DNA of 33,226 nt from assembly GCA_945787565.1 (NCBI GenBank), contig CALZIE010000011.1:1-33226 (forward strand), given 5' to 3'. The translations under genes were made by a program, and so were the position numbers. Shown here piece after piece: positions 1 through 7,192 of the stretch. Every line of letters starts with the position of its first letter. The stretch's first letter is position 1. The notes under the pieces were generated by a model, which searched no databases, had not been told where the DNA came from, and saw only the letters and a list, made by a program, of their open reading frames with translations. The DNA is from an uncultured Lachnospiraceae bacterium. GTDB taxonomy: Bacteria; Bacillota; Clostridia; Lachnospirales; Lachnospiraceae.

Positions 1-52
1 AGCGTGGTAACACGTGCAGCTGATTGTTACTAATAGGTCGAGGGCTTAACCA
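1..52 (+). rRNA. 23S rRNA, 3' end (partial)
   Basis: The first ~50 bases match the conserved 3' terminus of bacterial 23S rRNA, including the segment ACTAATAGGTCGAGGGCTTA (about 29-48). The gene is cut by the left edge, and the exact 3' end (about 51-52) is approximate. Only ~54 bases separate it from tRNA-Asn, too little for a 5S gene, so the operon continues directly into tRNAs. Confidence 0.9.
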
Positions 53-105
53 AAAGTTTGTTTACAAATTCATTTGGAATACATTCTTTTTTCAATCAGA
101 AGTAT

Positions 106-177
106 TCCTCGATAGCTCAATGGTAGAGCACACGGCTGTTAACCGTGGGGTTGTTGGTTCGAGCCCAACTCGGGGAG
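106..177 (+). tRNA. tRNA-Asn (GTT)
   Basis: A complete cloverleaf can be drawn by hand. The acceptor stem TCCTCGA (106-112) pairs with TCGGGGA (170-176), with G177 as discriminator. The D stem is GCTC/GAGC. The anticodon stem CACGG/CCGTG encloses loop CTGTTAA with anticodon GTT at 138-140. The T stem GTTGG/CCAAC encloses TTCGAGC. CCA is not encoded. It lies directly downstream of the 23S end and is probably co-transcribed with it. Confidence 0.95.
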
Positions 178-228
178 TTAAATTATATGGAATAACCATA
201 AAGGGATTGCATATAATAGATATAGTAA

Positions 229-299
229 GGCGACATAGCCAAGTGGTAAGGCATGGGTCTGCAACACCCTGATCATCAGTTCAAATCTGATTGTCGCCT
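229..299 (+). tRNA. tRNA-Cys (GCA)
   Basis: The acceptor stem GGCGACA (229-235) pairs perfectly with TGTCGCC (292-298); T299 is the discriminator. The anticodon loop CTGCAAC (259-265) gives anticodon GCA at 261-263, which decodes cysteine. The outermost anticodon-stem pair is T-T; the other four pairs are canonical. CCA is not encoded. The gene is followed within 7 bases by an intrinsic terminator, so it is the last gene of the rRNA-tRNA unit. Confidence 0.95.
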
Positions 300-305
300 C
301 TTTTT

Positions 306-336
306 AAAAGCTTAGAACTTTGTTCTAAGCTTTTTT
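306..336 (+). terminator. Terminator of the rRNA/tRNA unit
   Basis: AAAAGCTTAGAAC (306-318) pairs perfectly with GTTCTAAGCTTTT (322-334) around a 3-base loop. A T run to 336 follows. This is a standard intrinsic terminator immediately after tRNA-Cys. Confidence 0.9.
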
Positions 337-433
337 CGTTTCTGTAATGAAATGTTTCTGAAATAAAATAATTCTATTTTATAGTGTTACGTTTTATGGG
401 GGTCATAGCTACAAGTGAGGATAGTGAGAATCA

Positions 434-478
434 TTTCATATCCTTCTATAATCAGAATATGAAATCGAGATAGAAGGA
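434..478 (+). other. Interleaved inverted repeats (possible pseudoknot)
   Basis: TTTCATAT (434-441) is complementary to ATATGAAA (457-464), and TCCTTCTAT (441-449) is complementary to ATAGAAGGA (470-478). The two pairings interlock, so an RNA could form a pseudoknot or switch between two hairpins. The element lies between two plus-strand terminators (306-336 and 498-545) in a gene-free stretch, so a small RNA is possible. I recognise no known RNA family, and no strong promoter is visible between them. Confidence 0.4.
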
Positions 479-497
479 AATGAAAGTGATATATTTT

Positions 498-545
498 GAG
501 GCGGCAGTGGAAAAATTAAGTCTTCCATTGCCGCCTCTTTTTTTA
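498..545 (+). terminator. Strong intrinsic terminator
   Basis: GAGGCGGCAGTGGAA (498-512) pairs with TTCCATTGCCGCCTC (523-537), a 15-base stem with one G-U pair, followed by a run of T on the plus strand. The minus-strand side lacks a T tract, so it fits a plus-strand transcript ending here rather than the hydrogenase gene that ends at 596. As a hairpin it may still stabilise or partly terminate the opposing transcript. Confidence 0.75.
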
Positions 546-595
546 GATATGTCTTATAATTTATAAAGAGTTTTGCGTATCAGTGAATGATATAA

Positions 596-2068
596 TTATT
601 TGCTTCTATGCATATGGATGTCATAAGGTTTATATGTATCCACGGTATCATAGATTTTTCGATCGTCTGCCTTGCTTAATACTTTCTTACGGTTTTGTTC
701 AGCTATGCGGCCTGTTAAGATATTTCCTGGTCCATTTACGCAGCCGCCTTCACATGACATGCCTTCCATAAAGTCTTCTGGAAGCTTTCCGACACGTAAC
801 ATCATCAGAGCCTTTTTACATTCAACAGCTCCATTGCATTGTTTTACTGTAATATTTGCATCAACATTTGTTTCCTTTAAGGCTTCTACAACAGATGCAG
901 TTACACCGCCGGAAACTGCAAAATTCTTAGCATAAATACTTCCCTGTTGTAAGTTACCACCAAAGGAGCTTACTTCAATATTTTTTGCATTCATCATAGC
1001 ATATAATTCATCAAAGGTTAAAGCATAGTCGGCACCGCCTTCAGCTACGTTATCTAGTACTTCGCCTTTCTTCGCAATACATGGTCCGACAAATACAGCT
1101 ACCGCACCTGGATGCAGTTTTTTAATGACTTTTGCGGTTGCCTGCATTGGAGAGACTGTAGTGGATACATGATCGAAAAGAGTCGGGAAATGCTTGCGGA
1201 TCATATTGACGAAAGCAGGGCAACAGGAAGTGGTCATCTTCTTACCTTCTTTATAAGCCTCAGACCATTCCTCGGCTTCTGCAGCGGCTACTAAGTCTGC
1301 ACCAAGCGCTACTTCATACATACCGTCGAATCCAAGTTCTTTGATTGCTTCTCCAAGGATTCCTGTAGTGATGCCCGCACCAAACTGTCCTTCTACAGCA
1401 GGAGCTACCATTGCGTATACTTCGCTGTTTGGATCTTTGATCAGATTAATAACATCAACCATAAAGGAACGGTCAGAAAGCGCACCAAATGGACAGTTTT
1501 TAATACAATTGCCACAGGAGATACATTTTTCCTCATCAATTACGACAACTCCGTTCTCATCCATGGAAATGGCATCGACTGGACAGCTTTTTTTGCATGG
1601 ACGGGTTAAATCTGCAATAGCATTGTATGGACATGCCTGAGAGCATTTTCCGCATTCCTTACATTTCATTGGATCGATATGTGCACGGTCTGCAAGCATC
1701 GTAATCGCACCAAAGTTACATGCGTTCTGACAGCGCTTTCCAACACATTTCTGGCAGTTATCCGTTACAACGAAACGTGCGATTGGACATTCCTCACAGG
1801 CTGCCGGAACAACCTGTACAATATTCTTGTTATCTTTATCCGGTACAGGAGACTGACCTTGAGCAAGTCGGATCCTCTGACGAATGATTTCTCTTTCTTT
1901 ATAGATGCAGCATCTAAAATGTGCGTTTGGTCCTGGAATCATTTCGTAAGGGAGTTGTTCCTGCTTGGTTTCTAATTCTCCTTTAAATGCTAGAGCAGCA
2001 ACTTCTTTTAATACTTCATGTTTAATTGTTCCAATGTTGTCATCAACTTGTAACATATTCGTTTCCAT
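596..2068 (-). CDS. [FeFe] hydrogenase, group-B-like, ferredoxin-linked
   Basis: This 490-residue iron-only hydrogenase would interconvert protons and H2 with electrons from ferredoxin in the cytoplasm. Cysteine clusters for N-terminal Fe-S centres are visible at C105/C108/C113/C117, C136/C139/C142/C146 and C182/C185/C188/C192. The H-cluster loops follow: TSCCP (280-284), GPCIAKK (328-334) and MSCEGGC (437-443). All cysteines that ligate the H-cluster are present, as is the proton-relay cysteine of TSCCP. The second loop has GPC where group A enzymes have MPC; this and the F after TSCCPA fit the poorly characterised group B enzymes. The start at 2068 is preceded by GGGAAAGG. It lies 121 bases downstream of the phosphatase gene, on the same strand. 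The physiological direction is not deducible from sequence. Confidence 0.88.
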   Translation of the reverse strand: METNMLQVDDNIGTIKHEVLKEVAALAFKGELETKQEQLPYEMIPGPNAHFRCCIYKEREIIRQRIRLAQGQSPVPDKDNKNIVQVVPAACEECPIARFVVTDNCQKCVGKRCQNACNFGAITMLADRAHIDPMKCKECGKCSQACPYNAIADLTRPCKKSCPVDAISMDENGVVVIDEEKCISCGNCIKNCPFGALSDRSFMVDVINLIKDPNSEVYAMVAPAVEGQFGAGITTGILGEAIKELGFDGMYEVALGADLVAAAEAEEWSEAYKEGKKMTTSCCPAFVNMIRKHFPTLFDHVSTTVSPMQATAKVIKKLHPGAVAVFVGPCIAKKGEVLDNVAEGGADYALTFDELYAMMNAKNIEVSSFGGNLQQGSIYAKNFAVSGGVTASVVEALKETNVDANITVKQCNGAVECKKALMMLRVGKLPEDFMEGMSCEGGCVNGPGNILTGRIAEQNRKKVLSKADDRKIYDTVDTYKPYDIHMHRSK

Positions 2069-2077
2069 ACCTTTCCC

Positions 2078-2117
2078 GGCGGGGGATTCGTCTTATGTAA
2101 TTTAAAACCCTTCGCCG
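2078..2117 (-). promoter_or_regulatory. GC-rich hairpin abutting the hydrogenase ribosome site
   Basis: In the gap before the 490-residue hydrogenase, CGGCG-type arms pair (2077-2081 with 2113-2117), plus GGG (2082-2084) with CCC (2108-2110), around a two-base bulge. On the minus-strand transcript the 3' arm ends exactly at the ribosome binding site GGGAAAGG (2070-2077). It may tune translation or act as a 5' stabiliser. Read on the plus strand, the same hairpin is followed by a T run and would look like a terminator, but no plus-strand gene precedes it. Confidence 0.4.
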
Positions 2118-2189
2118 CTTTTTTATGATTTTTATCTATTAAAAAGAGTATTTAGTAATCATGCGTTGGGGAACGATTCACTAAAAGTC

Positions 2190-3362
2190 TTAATAATATT
2201 CTACAGTTACGGTTTTACCCATTTTCTTCATTGCATCAATAATGCCGGCAACTAAATTCATGCGGATGCTTAAGTCGAATGGAAATGCCGGATTCTGATG
2301 TGCTTCATTGATGGTCTTACCGACAAATAAATGAAGATCCGTACAGTCTTCAATCAGTATTTTGGCAATCATGGAACCCCCATTTAGCTGGTCAAGTTCC
2401 GTAAAAAAATCTTCATCGACAGGTTCATTTACATATCGCTTCATTAGGGTTAGTGTTCTTGTTAAAGTCAGCACGCCTTCTGTTACAAGATCCATGCCCT
2501 CCATTGTAGCAGTTGGCGGAATGGCCGGATCCACATAGTTTAGAGTTGTATGAATCTCACGGTGTAGCACGCGGGCAACAATATTAGCAGAAGTGCCTCC
2601 GCTTATGATTTTTTTCGCGTCTCCTTCCATAAAGCGGGATACGACATAAGCGTCCTCGTCTTTATTAAGAGGAGGCCCTGTAAAAAGATGTACTGGTTTA
2701 GCAGGAATGATTCGGGCTACTGCTATGGTTGTATCATCGCCTGGAGCATGTAGATACAGATCATCGCAGGCTTTGCAGAGCACAGAGACAAGACGTGAGG
2801 AAGAAAGAGTCCGCTTTGTGGCTTCTGCGGCATAGTTCGCCATATGATCCCATGTCCAGCCAAAGTTTAAGGACTTTCCAACTCCCGCATGGATGACACC
2901 ATCGCTCATTAAAATGAGACAGTCATTCTTTTCTACTTGAAACCGACATTCCCGAATTTTCTTCCCTTCTATGATACGTTCCATGTAAGGCAACGAAACA
3001 AGGGCATGATCCCTTATAAAGACACAGGCAGGGTTATCAAATTCCACAAGATAGGCATCCTTATTTGGAAAGATTTGAAGGATACTAAATGTAGAATAGG
3101 CAACCTGACGGACCTTGCATACTGGGAGTGTCTTTACAATGGTCTGCACGCATTCTTCAAGGCTTGCTCCATTTAAAAACATGGTACCTAAGATTTTTGA
3201 AGTTAAGGTAGCTAATATATTGGCTTTTACACCGCTTCCCATCCCGTCAGCCAAGATTAGGATCGTAGACGTGTCAGTCTTTAAAAGCTCCACTTTGTCT
3301 CCGCAGAGCTCTTCATGAAACTTATGGAGGCTTTTATACGAAATATCAACGGTTATACTCAT
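2190..3362 (-). CDS. SpoIIE/PP2C-type serine phosphatase, hydrogenase-linked
   Basis: This 390-residue protein has a PP2C/SpoIIE-type phosphatase domain in residues 1-218. Metal-binding motifs are visible: ADGMGSG (38-44, D39), SDGV (153-156, D154) and GDDTT (208-212). Such enzymes remove phosphate from serine or threonine of partner proteins, typically anti-sigma antagonist (STAS) proteins. Residues 220-390 form a further domain, with GGTSAN at 255-260, that I cannot assign. There is no transmembrane segment, unlike sporulation SpoIIE, so it is likely cytosolic. The ATG at 3362 is chosen because AGGAGG (3369-3374) lies 6 bases upstream; an in-frame upstream start would overlap the preceding gene by 29 bases. 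The preceding gene's stop codon lies within this ribosome site, implying translational coupling to the sensory hydrogenase. No kinase or STAS partner is in the window. Confidence 0.82.
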   Translation of the reverse strand: MSITVDISYKSLHKFHEELCGDKVELLKTDTSTILILADGMGSGVKANILATLTSKILGTMFLNGASLEECVQTIVKTLPVCKVRQVAYSTFSILQIFPNKDAYLVEFDNPACVFIRDHALVSLPYMERIIEGKKIRECRFQVEKNDCLILMSDGVIHAGVGKSLNFGWTWDHMANYAAEATKRTLSSSRLVSVLCKACDDLYLHAPGDDTTIAVARIIPAKPVHLFTGPPLNKDEDAYVVSRFMEGDAKKIISGGTSANIVARVLHREIHTTLNYVDPAIPPTATMEGMDLVTEGVLTLTRTLTLMKRYVNEPVDEDFFTELDQLNGGSMIAKILIEDCTDLHLFVGKTINEAHQNPAFPFDLSIRMNLVAGIIDAMKKMGKTVTVEYY

Positions 3363-3372
3363 AAGGTTCCTC

Positions 3373-5106
3373 CTAACGTTTTTCTGACAGATTTCCGTCA
3401 TATAATATGGTATCTCGTAATTTGGTCAGGGTGACCTTTGTCTCGGCTGTTGTCTCGCCAAGCAACCCTGCAATTTCCTGAGCGACAAGCATTTGTTTAT
3501 CAATTACTTTCTGGGCCATCTCAATGGTCTCTACTTTCACTTTATATGCCTGTTTGTTTTTTTCTTCCTCCGCAGAAATATCCTGAAAGATACCAAGTAC
3601 ATAATTTTGCTCTTTCATGTATACAATATTTTGTAATGTGGCAAGTCCGGTATCTTCATAGATGACCCGTTTCCCAAGGATCGGGACATGAGTGTCTAAT
3701 ACTTCTTGAAAGTCAGAATGGTCAATAAACTCATACAGGTACATGGCTTTTGCTTTTTCACAGGTAGTATTAAAGTAAGACTGGGCAGCTTTCGAAAATT
3801 CTAGGATATGCATGTCTGCATCTACAATGATGATGATGTTGGGTGTATTATCTAGAATTAGATTTGACAGGGACAAAGCGCGTTCATGCATATAAGGAAT
3901 GCACATTGTAAGCTCTGCTTTTCCTTGGTAGACGGCAATTGCCTTGTCCCGGCAGGAAGCATATCCACAGGCTCCACAGTTTAGCATATCTTCTTTCTTT
4001 GTTTTCCCAATCTTCTTTAGAATAGCAGAAATCTGTTCTTCCGACGGTATTTTATCCTTTGGAGAATGATCATAGAAGTTCTTCTTTAATTCTTCTGAGG
4101 AAAGCGCCAGAAGATTTGATGGACTAGTTGGATGTTTTGGAATGGATTCCTCCATATCAAGTTTAATCTGAAACCGGGAGATTCCATTGGTCTCCGACAG
4201 TGGACCTTTGATGCAGCCTCCATTGCAGATATTAAGCTCAATAAAGCATCCATGCACTTCTCCACGGGTCATACTCTCACATAGTTCGATGCAGTTCTTA
4301 ATTCCATGTACATAGAACTTGCGGTAAGAATCCGTCCCGCTTTGCGAGGCAAGTACAGAGGAGAGCACTCCGCTTGTAATCGGGTACAGACGGTTTACTT
4401 CTGGATTCGGATTGTCAGGAGTGGTAAATGGAAGATCGTTTAAAGAAATTCCTTCCTCCTTCACCCAGTTTAGAAATTCTGGAAAGTTTATGACGGCATC
4501 AATATATCCTTTTGTCCGTTCATCGTTTTGGGCTTCCCGTTTCTTTGCGATGCAGGGACCTAGAAAAACGATCTTCGCTTCCGATCCATACTGCTTCTTT
4601 AACAGTTTCCCATGAGCAATCATCGGAGAGACGACAGGTGCCATGAATTTGACTAGGGCAGGATAGTAGATTTCAATCAGATCATTGGCGCTTGGACAGC
4701 AGGTGGTAATAATATTATCCATAGAATGCTGTTCTAGCAGTTTTTTATATTCATTTGTTATGTAAGCGGCACCTTCCGCAGTTTCGTGAACTGCAGTAAA
4801 CCCAAGTTTTTTGAGGGCAGTTATGATCTGTCCAGGCGGAATTTCGGATAAGGCTCCTAAATATGCCGGTGCAATGGAACAGATAACTGGTACCTTTTTC
4901 TTTAAGTAGCTTTTGACACGGTCTAAGTCAGAAATGAATGTTTTGGCATTCTGCGGACATACTTCTAGACAGTGACCACACAGAATACATCGATCATCCA
5001 TGATATAGGCCTGAGAGTCTTTTACAGTAATGGCTTTAACGTCACAATTACGTACGCATTTGTAACAGTTTCGGCACCTGGCCTCTTTAAAACCAATTAC
5101 ATTCAT
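3373..5106 (-). CDS. Sensory-type [FeFe] hydrogenase with Fe-S and PAS domains
   Basis: This 577-residue protein is built as a sensor. Two 4Fe-4S motifs come first (C11/C14/C17/C21 and C40/C43/C46/C50). The H-cluster domain has loops TTCCPS (134-139), GPCIAKK (183-189) and CNGGC (294-298). A further four-cysteine motif follows (C377/C380/C385/C402), then a PAS-like domain (about 410-512) and a helical tail (515-567). This architecture matches group C hydrogenases, regarded as H2 sensors; the adjacent phosphatase fits the phosphatase-linked subgroup. Asn occupies the third-loop position where catalytic enzymes have Met. The gene overlaps its upstream neighbour by one base (TAATG), and its own stop codon overlaps the ribosome site of the phosphatase gene. 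AGGAGG precedes the start by about 8 bases. H2 sensing is inferred from family knowledge. Confidence 0.87.
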   Translation of the reverse strand: MNVIGFKEARCRNCYKCVRNCDVKAITVKDSQAYIMDDRCILCGHCLEVCPQNAKTFISDLDRVKSYLKKKVPVICSIAPAYLGALSEIPPGQIITALKKLGFTAVHETAEGAAYITNEYKKLLEQHSMDNIITTCCPSANDLIEIYYPALVKFMAPVVSPMIAHGKLLKKQYGSEAKIVFLGPCIAKKREAQNDERTKGYIDAVINFPEFLNWVKEEGISLNDLPFTTPDNPNPEVNRLYPITSGVLSSVLASQSGTDSYRKFYVHGIKNCIELCESMTRGEVHGCFIELNICNGGCIKGPLSETNGISRFQIKLDMEESIPKHPTSPSNLLALSSEELKKNFYDHSPKDKIPSEEQISAILKKIGKTKKEDMLNCGACGYASCRDKAIAVYQGKAELTMCIPYMHERALSLSNLILDNTPNIIIIVDADMHILEFSKAAQSYFNTTCEKAKAMYLYEFIDHSDFQEVLDTHVPILGKRVIYEDTGLATLQNIVYMKEQNYVLGIFQDISAEEEKNKQAYKVKVETIEMAQKVIDKQMLVAQEIAGLLGETTAETKVTLTKLRDTILYDGNLSEKR

Positions 5107-5348
5107 TATTTCAGCCTCCTGAGCACCTCATTTTCAAAAAACTGTTCCGTATCAGCCGGAGAGACAGAGTATAATTCTCCGTCAATTTTCACGCAGACGC
5201 CTTTTGCACACTCACCGGTGCAGAAGCATCCGTTTAATTTCAGCTTATCACTTAGATGAGCATTTGAAATTAAGTATTCTAATTTAGTGACAACTTCCCG
5301 AGAACCTTTTAAGTGACACGAACTCCCAATACATACTGTGATTTCCAT
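5106..5348 (-). CDS. Thioredoxin-like 2Fe-2S ferredoxin (NuoE/HydC-like)
   Basis: This is an 80-residue protein of the thioredoxin-fold 2Fe-2S ferredoxin type found as subunit E of NADH dehydrogenases and as small subunits of multimeric hydrogenases. The cysteine pattern C6-x4-C11 and C43-x3-C47 fits the 2Fe-2S ligands; C41 and C52 are additional. It is the first gene of the hydrogenase locus, with AAGGAGGT just upstream of the ATG. Its stop codon overlaps the start of the sensory hydrogenase by one base (TAATG), so the two are likely made in equal amounts and may interact. A role in passing electrons to or from the sensory hydrogenase is inferred. Confidence 0.8.
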   Translation of the reverse strand: MEITVCIGSSCHLKGSREVVTKLEYLISNAHLSDKLKLNGCFCTGECAKGVCVKIDGELYSVSPADTEQFFENEVLRRLK

Positions 5349-5359
5349 GTGCTACCTCC

Positions 5360-5377
5360 TTGTCAAAAAACTAACAA
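5360..5377 (-). promoter_or_regulatory. Candidate Rex operator
   Basis: TTGTCAA (5360-5366), four bases, CTAACAA (5371-5377) form an 18-base imperfect palindrome of the TTGTnAA-N4-TTnACAA type bound by the NADH/NAD+ sensor Rex in clostridia. It lies between the predicted transcription start and the ribosome site of the ferredoxin gene, where binding would block transcription. The outer TTGT/ACAA is intact; one inner position per half departs from symmetry. Confidence 0.5.
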
Positions 5378-5388
5378 AATACAAAATG

Positions 5389-5417
5389 ATTATAACATTG
5401 AATAAAAAATAAGACAA
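5389..5417 (-). promoter_or_regulatory. Promoter of the sensory hydrogenase operon
   Basis: On the minus strand, TTGTCT (5412-5417), 17-base spacer and a perfect TATAAT (5389-5394) form a housekeeping promoter about 40 bases upstream of the ferredoxin-like gene. Confidence 0.75.
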
Positions 5418-5478
5418 GATAAGAACCAAAGGGTAGCATAAACTTTGGCACATTTTATAATAACAATGGAAGGAATGG

Positions 5479-5506
5479 TTGTAATAACGCTCTGATGTGG
5501 TATAAT
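5479..5506 (+). promoter_or_regulatory. asnS promoter, extended -10
   Basis: TTGTAA (5479-5484), 16-base spacer, TATAAT (5501-5506), with TGG just before the -10 (5498-5500). It lies 42 bases upstream of the asnS start. The leader is too short for a T-box element. Confidence 0.75.
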
Positions 5507-5548
5507 ACTAGTAATTAGGCTAAAGTAGAAAAAAAGGAGTTATTTAGG

Positions 5549-6940
5549 ATGGATCTTATAACAATTCGCGAACTGTTCCGAGATAAAGAACAGTATATTG
5601 GCAAAAAGATAACAGTCGGCGGCTGGGTTCGCAGTGTCAGAGACTCAAAGACTTTTGGTTTCGTTGTATTACACGATGGTACTTTTTTTGAAACATTACA
5701 GATCGTATATGCAGACAAGCTTGTAAACTTTAATGAAATCTGTAAATTAAATGTAGGTTCTGCAATCATTGTTACCGGTGAGTTAGTAGCAACTCCAGGT
5801 GCAAAACAGCCTTTCGAGATTCAGGCAGAATCTATTGAGATAGAAGGTGCATCTACATCAGACTATCCACTTCAGAAAAAGAGACATACTCTGGAATACT
5901 TAAGAACAATCACTCATTTAAGACCTAGAACAAACACATTCCAGGCTGTATTCAGAGTACGTTCTTTAATCGCATATGCAATTCATCAGTTCTTCCAGGA
6001 CAGAGATTTCGTATATGTGCATACTCCATTAATCACAGGCAGTGACTGTGAAGGTGCAGGCGAGATGTTCCAGGTAACAACAATGGATTTAAACAATGTG
6101 CCAAAGACAGAAGAAGGCGCTATTGACTTTAAGGAAGATTTCTTTGGAAAGCCAACCAACCTTACTGTAAGCGGTCAGTTAAATGGTGAGACTTACGCGA
6201 TGGCATTCCGTAACATCTATACATTTGGACCAACATTCAGAGCAGAAAACTCCAATACAACACGTCATGCTGCTGAATTCTGGATGATCGAGCCAGAAAT
6301 CGCATTTGCTGATTTACAGGACGATATGGTATTAGCAGAAAATATGATTAAATACGTGATTAATTACGTATTAGAGCATGCTCCTGAAGAAATGGAATTC
6401 TTCAATTCCTTCGTAGACAAGGGATTATTAGAACGTTTAAAACATGTAGCAAGCTCTGATTTTGGACGAGTTACTTATACCGAAGCTATTGAAATCTTAG
6501 AAAAGAACAATGATAATTTCGATTATAAGGCAAGCTGGGGCTGTGATTTACAGACAGAACATGAAAGATACTTAACAGAACAGGTATTTAAGAAACCAGT
6601 ATTTGTTACCGATTATCCAAAGGATATCAAGGCGTTCTACATGAAGTTAAACGATGACGGAAAGACAGTTGCTGCTATGGACCTTTTAGTTCCAGGCATC
6701 GGCGAAATCATCGGTGGTTCTCAGAGAGAAGATGACTATGAGAAATTAACTACACGTATGAAAGAACTTGGTCTTAAGGAAGAAGATTATGACTTCTACT
6801 TAGATTTAAGAAAATACGGTTCTGCAAGACATGCAGGCTTTGGTCTTGGATTTGAACGTTGCGTTATGTACTTAACAGGTATGGGCAACATTCGTGACGT
6901 AATCCCATTCCCACGTACTGTAAACAACTGCGAATTATAG
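5549..6940 (+). CDS. asnS: Asparagine--tRNA ligase
   Basis: A 463-residue class II aminoacyl-tRNA synthetase charging tRNA-Asn. The N-terminal OB-fold anticodon-binding domain includes [16 protein letters not shown] (residues 24-39). Class II motif 2 is [11 protein letters not shown], near residue 230. Motif 3, [15 protein letters not shown], is near 430 and contains the invariant arginine. The Asn/Asp discrimination cannot be made with certainty by eye, but length, the FRAENSNT motif 2 and lack of the bacterial AspRS insertion favour AsnRS. AGGAG (5535-5539) lies 9 bases before the ATG. It is monocistronic, with its own promoter and terminator, and divergent from the hydrogenase operon. Confidence 0.94.
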   Translation: MDLITIRELFRDKEQYIGKKITVGGWVRSVRDSKTFGFVVLHDGTFFETLQIVYADKLVNFNEICKLNVGSAIIVTGELVATPGAKQPFEIQAESIEIEGASTSDYPLQKKRHTLEYLRTITHLRPRTNTFQAVFRVRSLIAYAIHQFFQDRDFVYVHTPLITGSDCEGAGEMFQVTTMDLNNVPKTEEGAIDFKEDFFGKPTNLTVSGQLNGETYAMAFRNIYTFGPTFRAENSNTTRHAAEFWMIEPEIAFADLQDDMVLAENMIKYVINYVLEHAPEEMEFFNSFVDKGLLERLKHVASSDFGRVTYTEAIEILEKNNDNFDYKASWGCDLQTEHERYLTEQVFKKPVFVTDYPKDIKAFYMKLNDDGKTVAAMDLLVPGIGEIIGGSQREDDYEKLTTRMKELGLKEEDYDFYLDLRKYGSARHAGFGLGFERCVMYLTGMGNIRDVIPFPRTVNNCEL

Positions 6941-6950
6941 GAAAATATAA

Positions 6951-6989
6951 TGAGGCTGTCGCACTTTTTTGTGCGGTGGCCTCATTTTT
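6951..6989 (+). terminator. asnS terminator
   Basis: TGAGGC (6951-6956) pairs with GCCTCA (6979-6984), and the inner part TCGCAC pairs with GTGCGG-type sequence around a T loop. TTTTT follows. It starts 10 bases after the asnS stop. Confidence 0.85.
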
Positions 6990-7107
6990 CGATTCTCTTG
7001 TAGAATCATCATTAATAAGAGAAAAAGTGGAGATAGTAAAGTTTATAAATAATATTTCTTTGAGAAAACATATTGGGAGTAAGAGTGATTCAGGCAGAAA
7101 CGAAAAA

Positions 7108-7150
7108 TAAAAAACAGCTCTCAGACACATAGATTCGTGGCTAAGAGCTG
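7108..7150 (-). terminator. queT terminator
   Basis: On the minus strand, CAGCTCT (7144-7150) pairs with AGAGCTG (7115-7121), with further inner pairing (CAC/GTG). A run of seven or more T follows (7108-7114). It lies about 43 bases after the queT stop codon. The rest of the asnS-queT gap (6990-7107) shows nothing I can assign. Confidence 0.8.
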
Positions 7151-7192
7151 GTCGTTTCAAAAAAGGGAATCTGACAGCAAATAAGTTGATAC

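Noticed and set aside
24..272. 82-residue open frame on the plus strand
   Set aside because: It runs across both tRNA genes and the 23S tail; chance reading frame.
5507..5548. T-box riboswitch before asnS
   Set aside because: The leader is only about 40 bases, too short for a T-box, and no terminator-antiterminator pair is seen.
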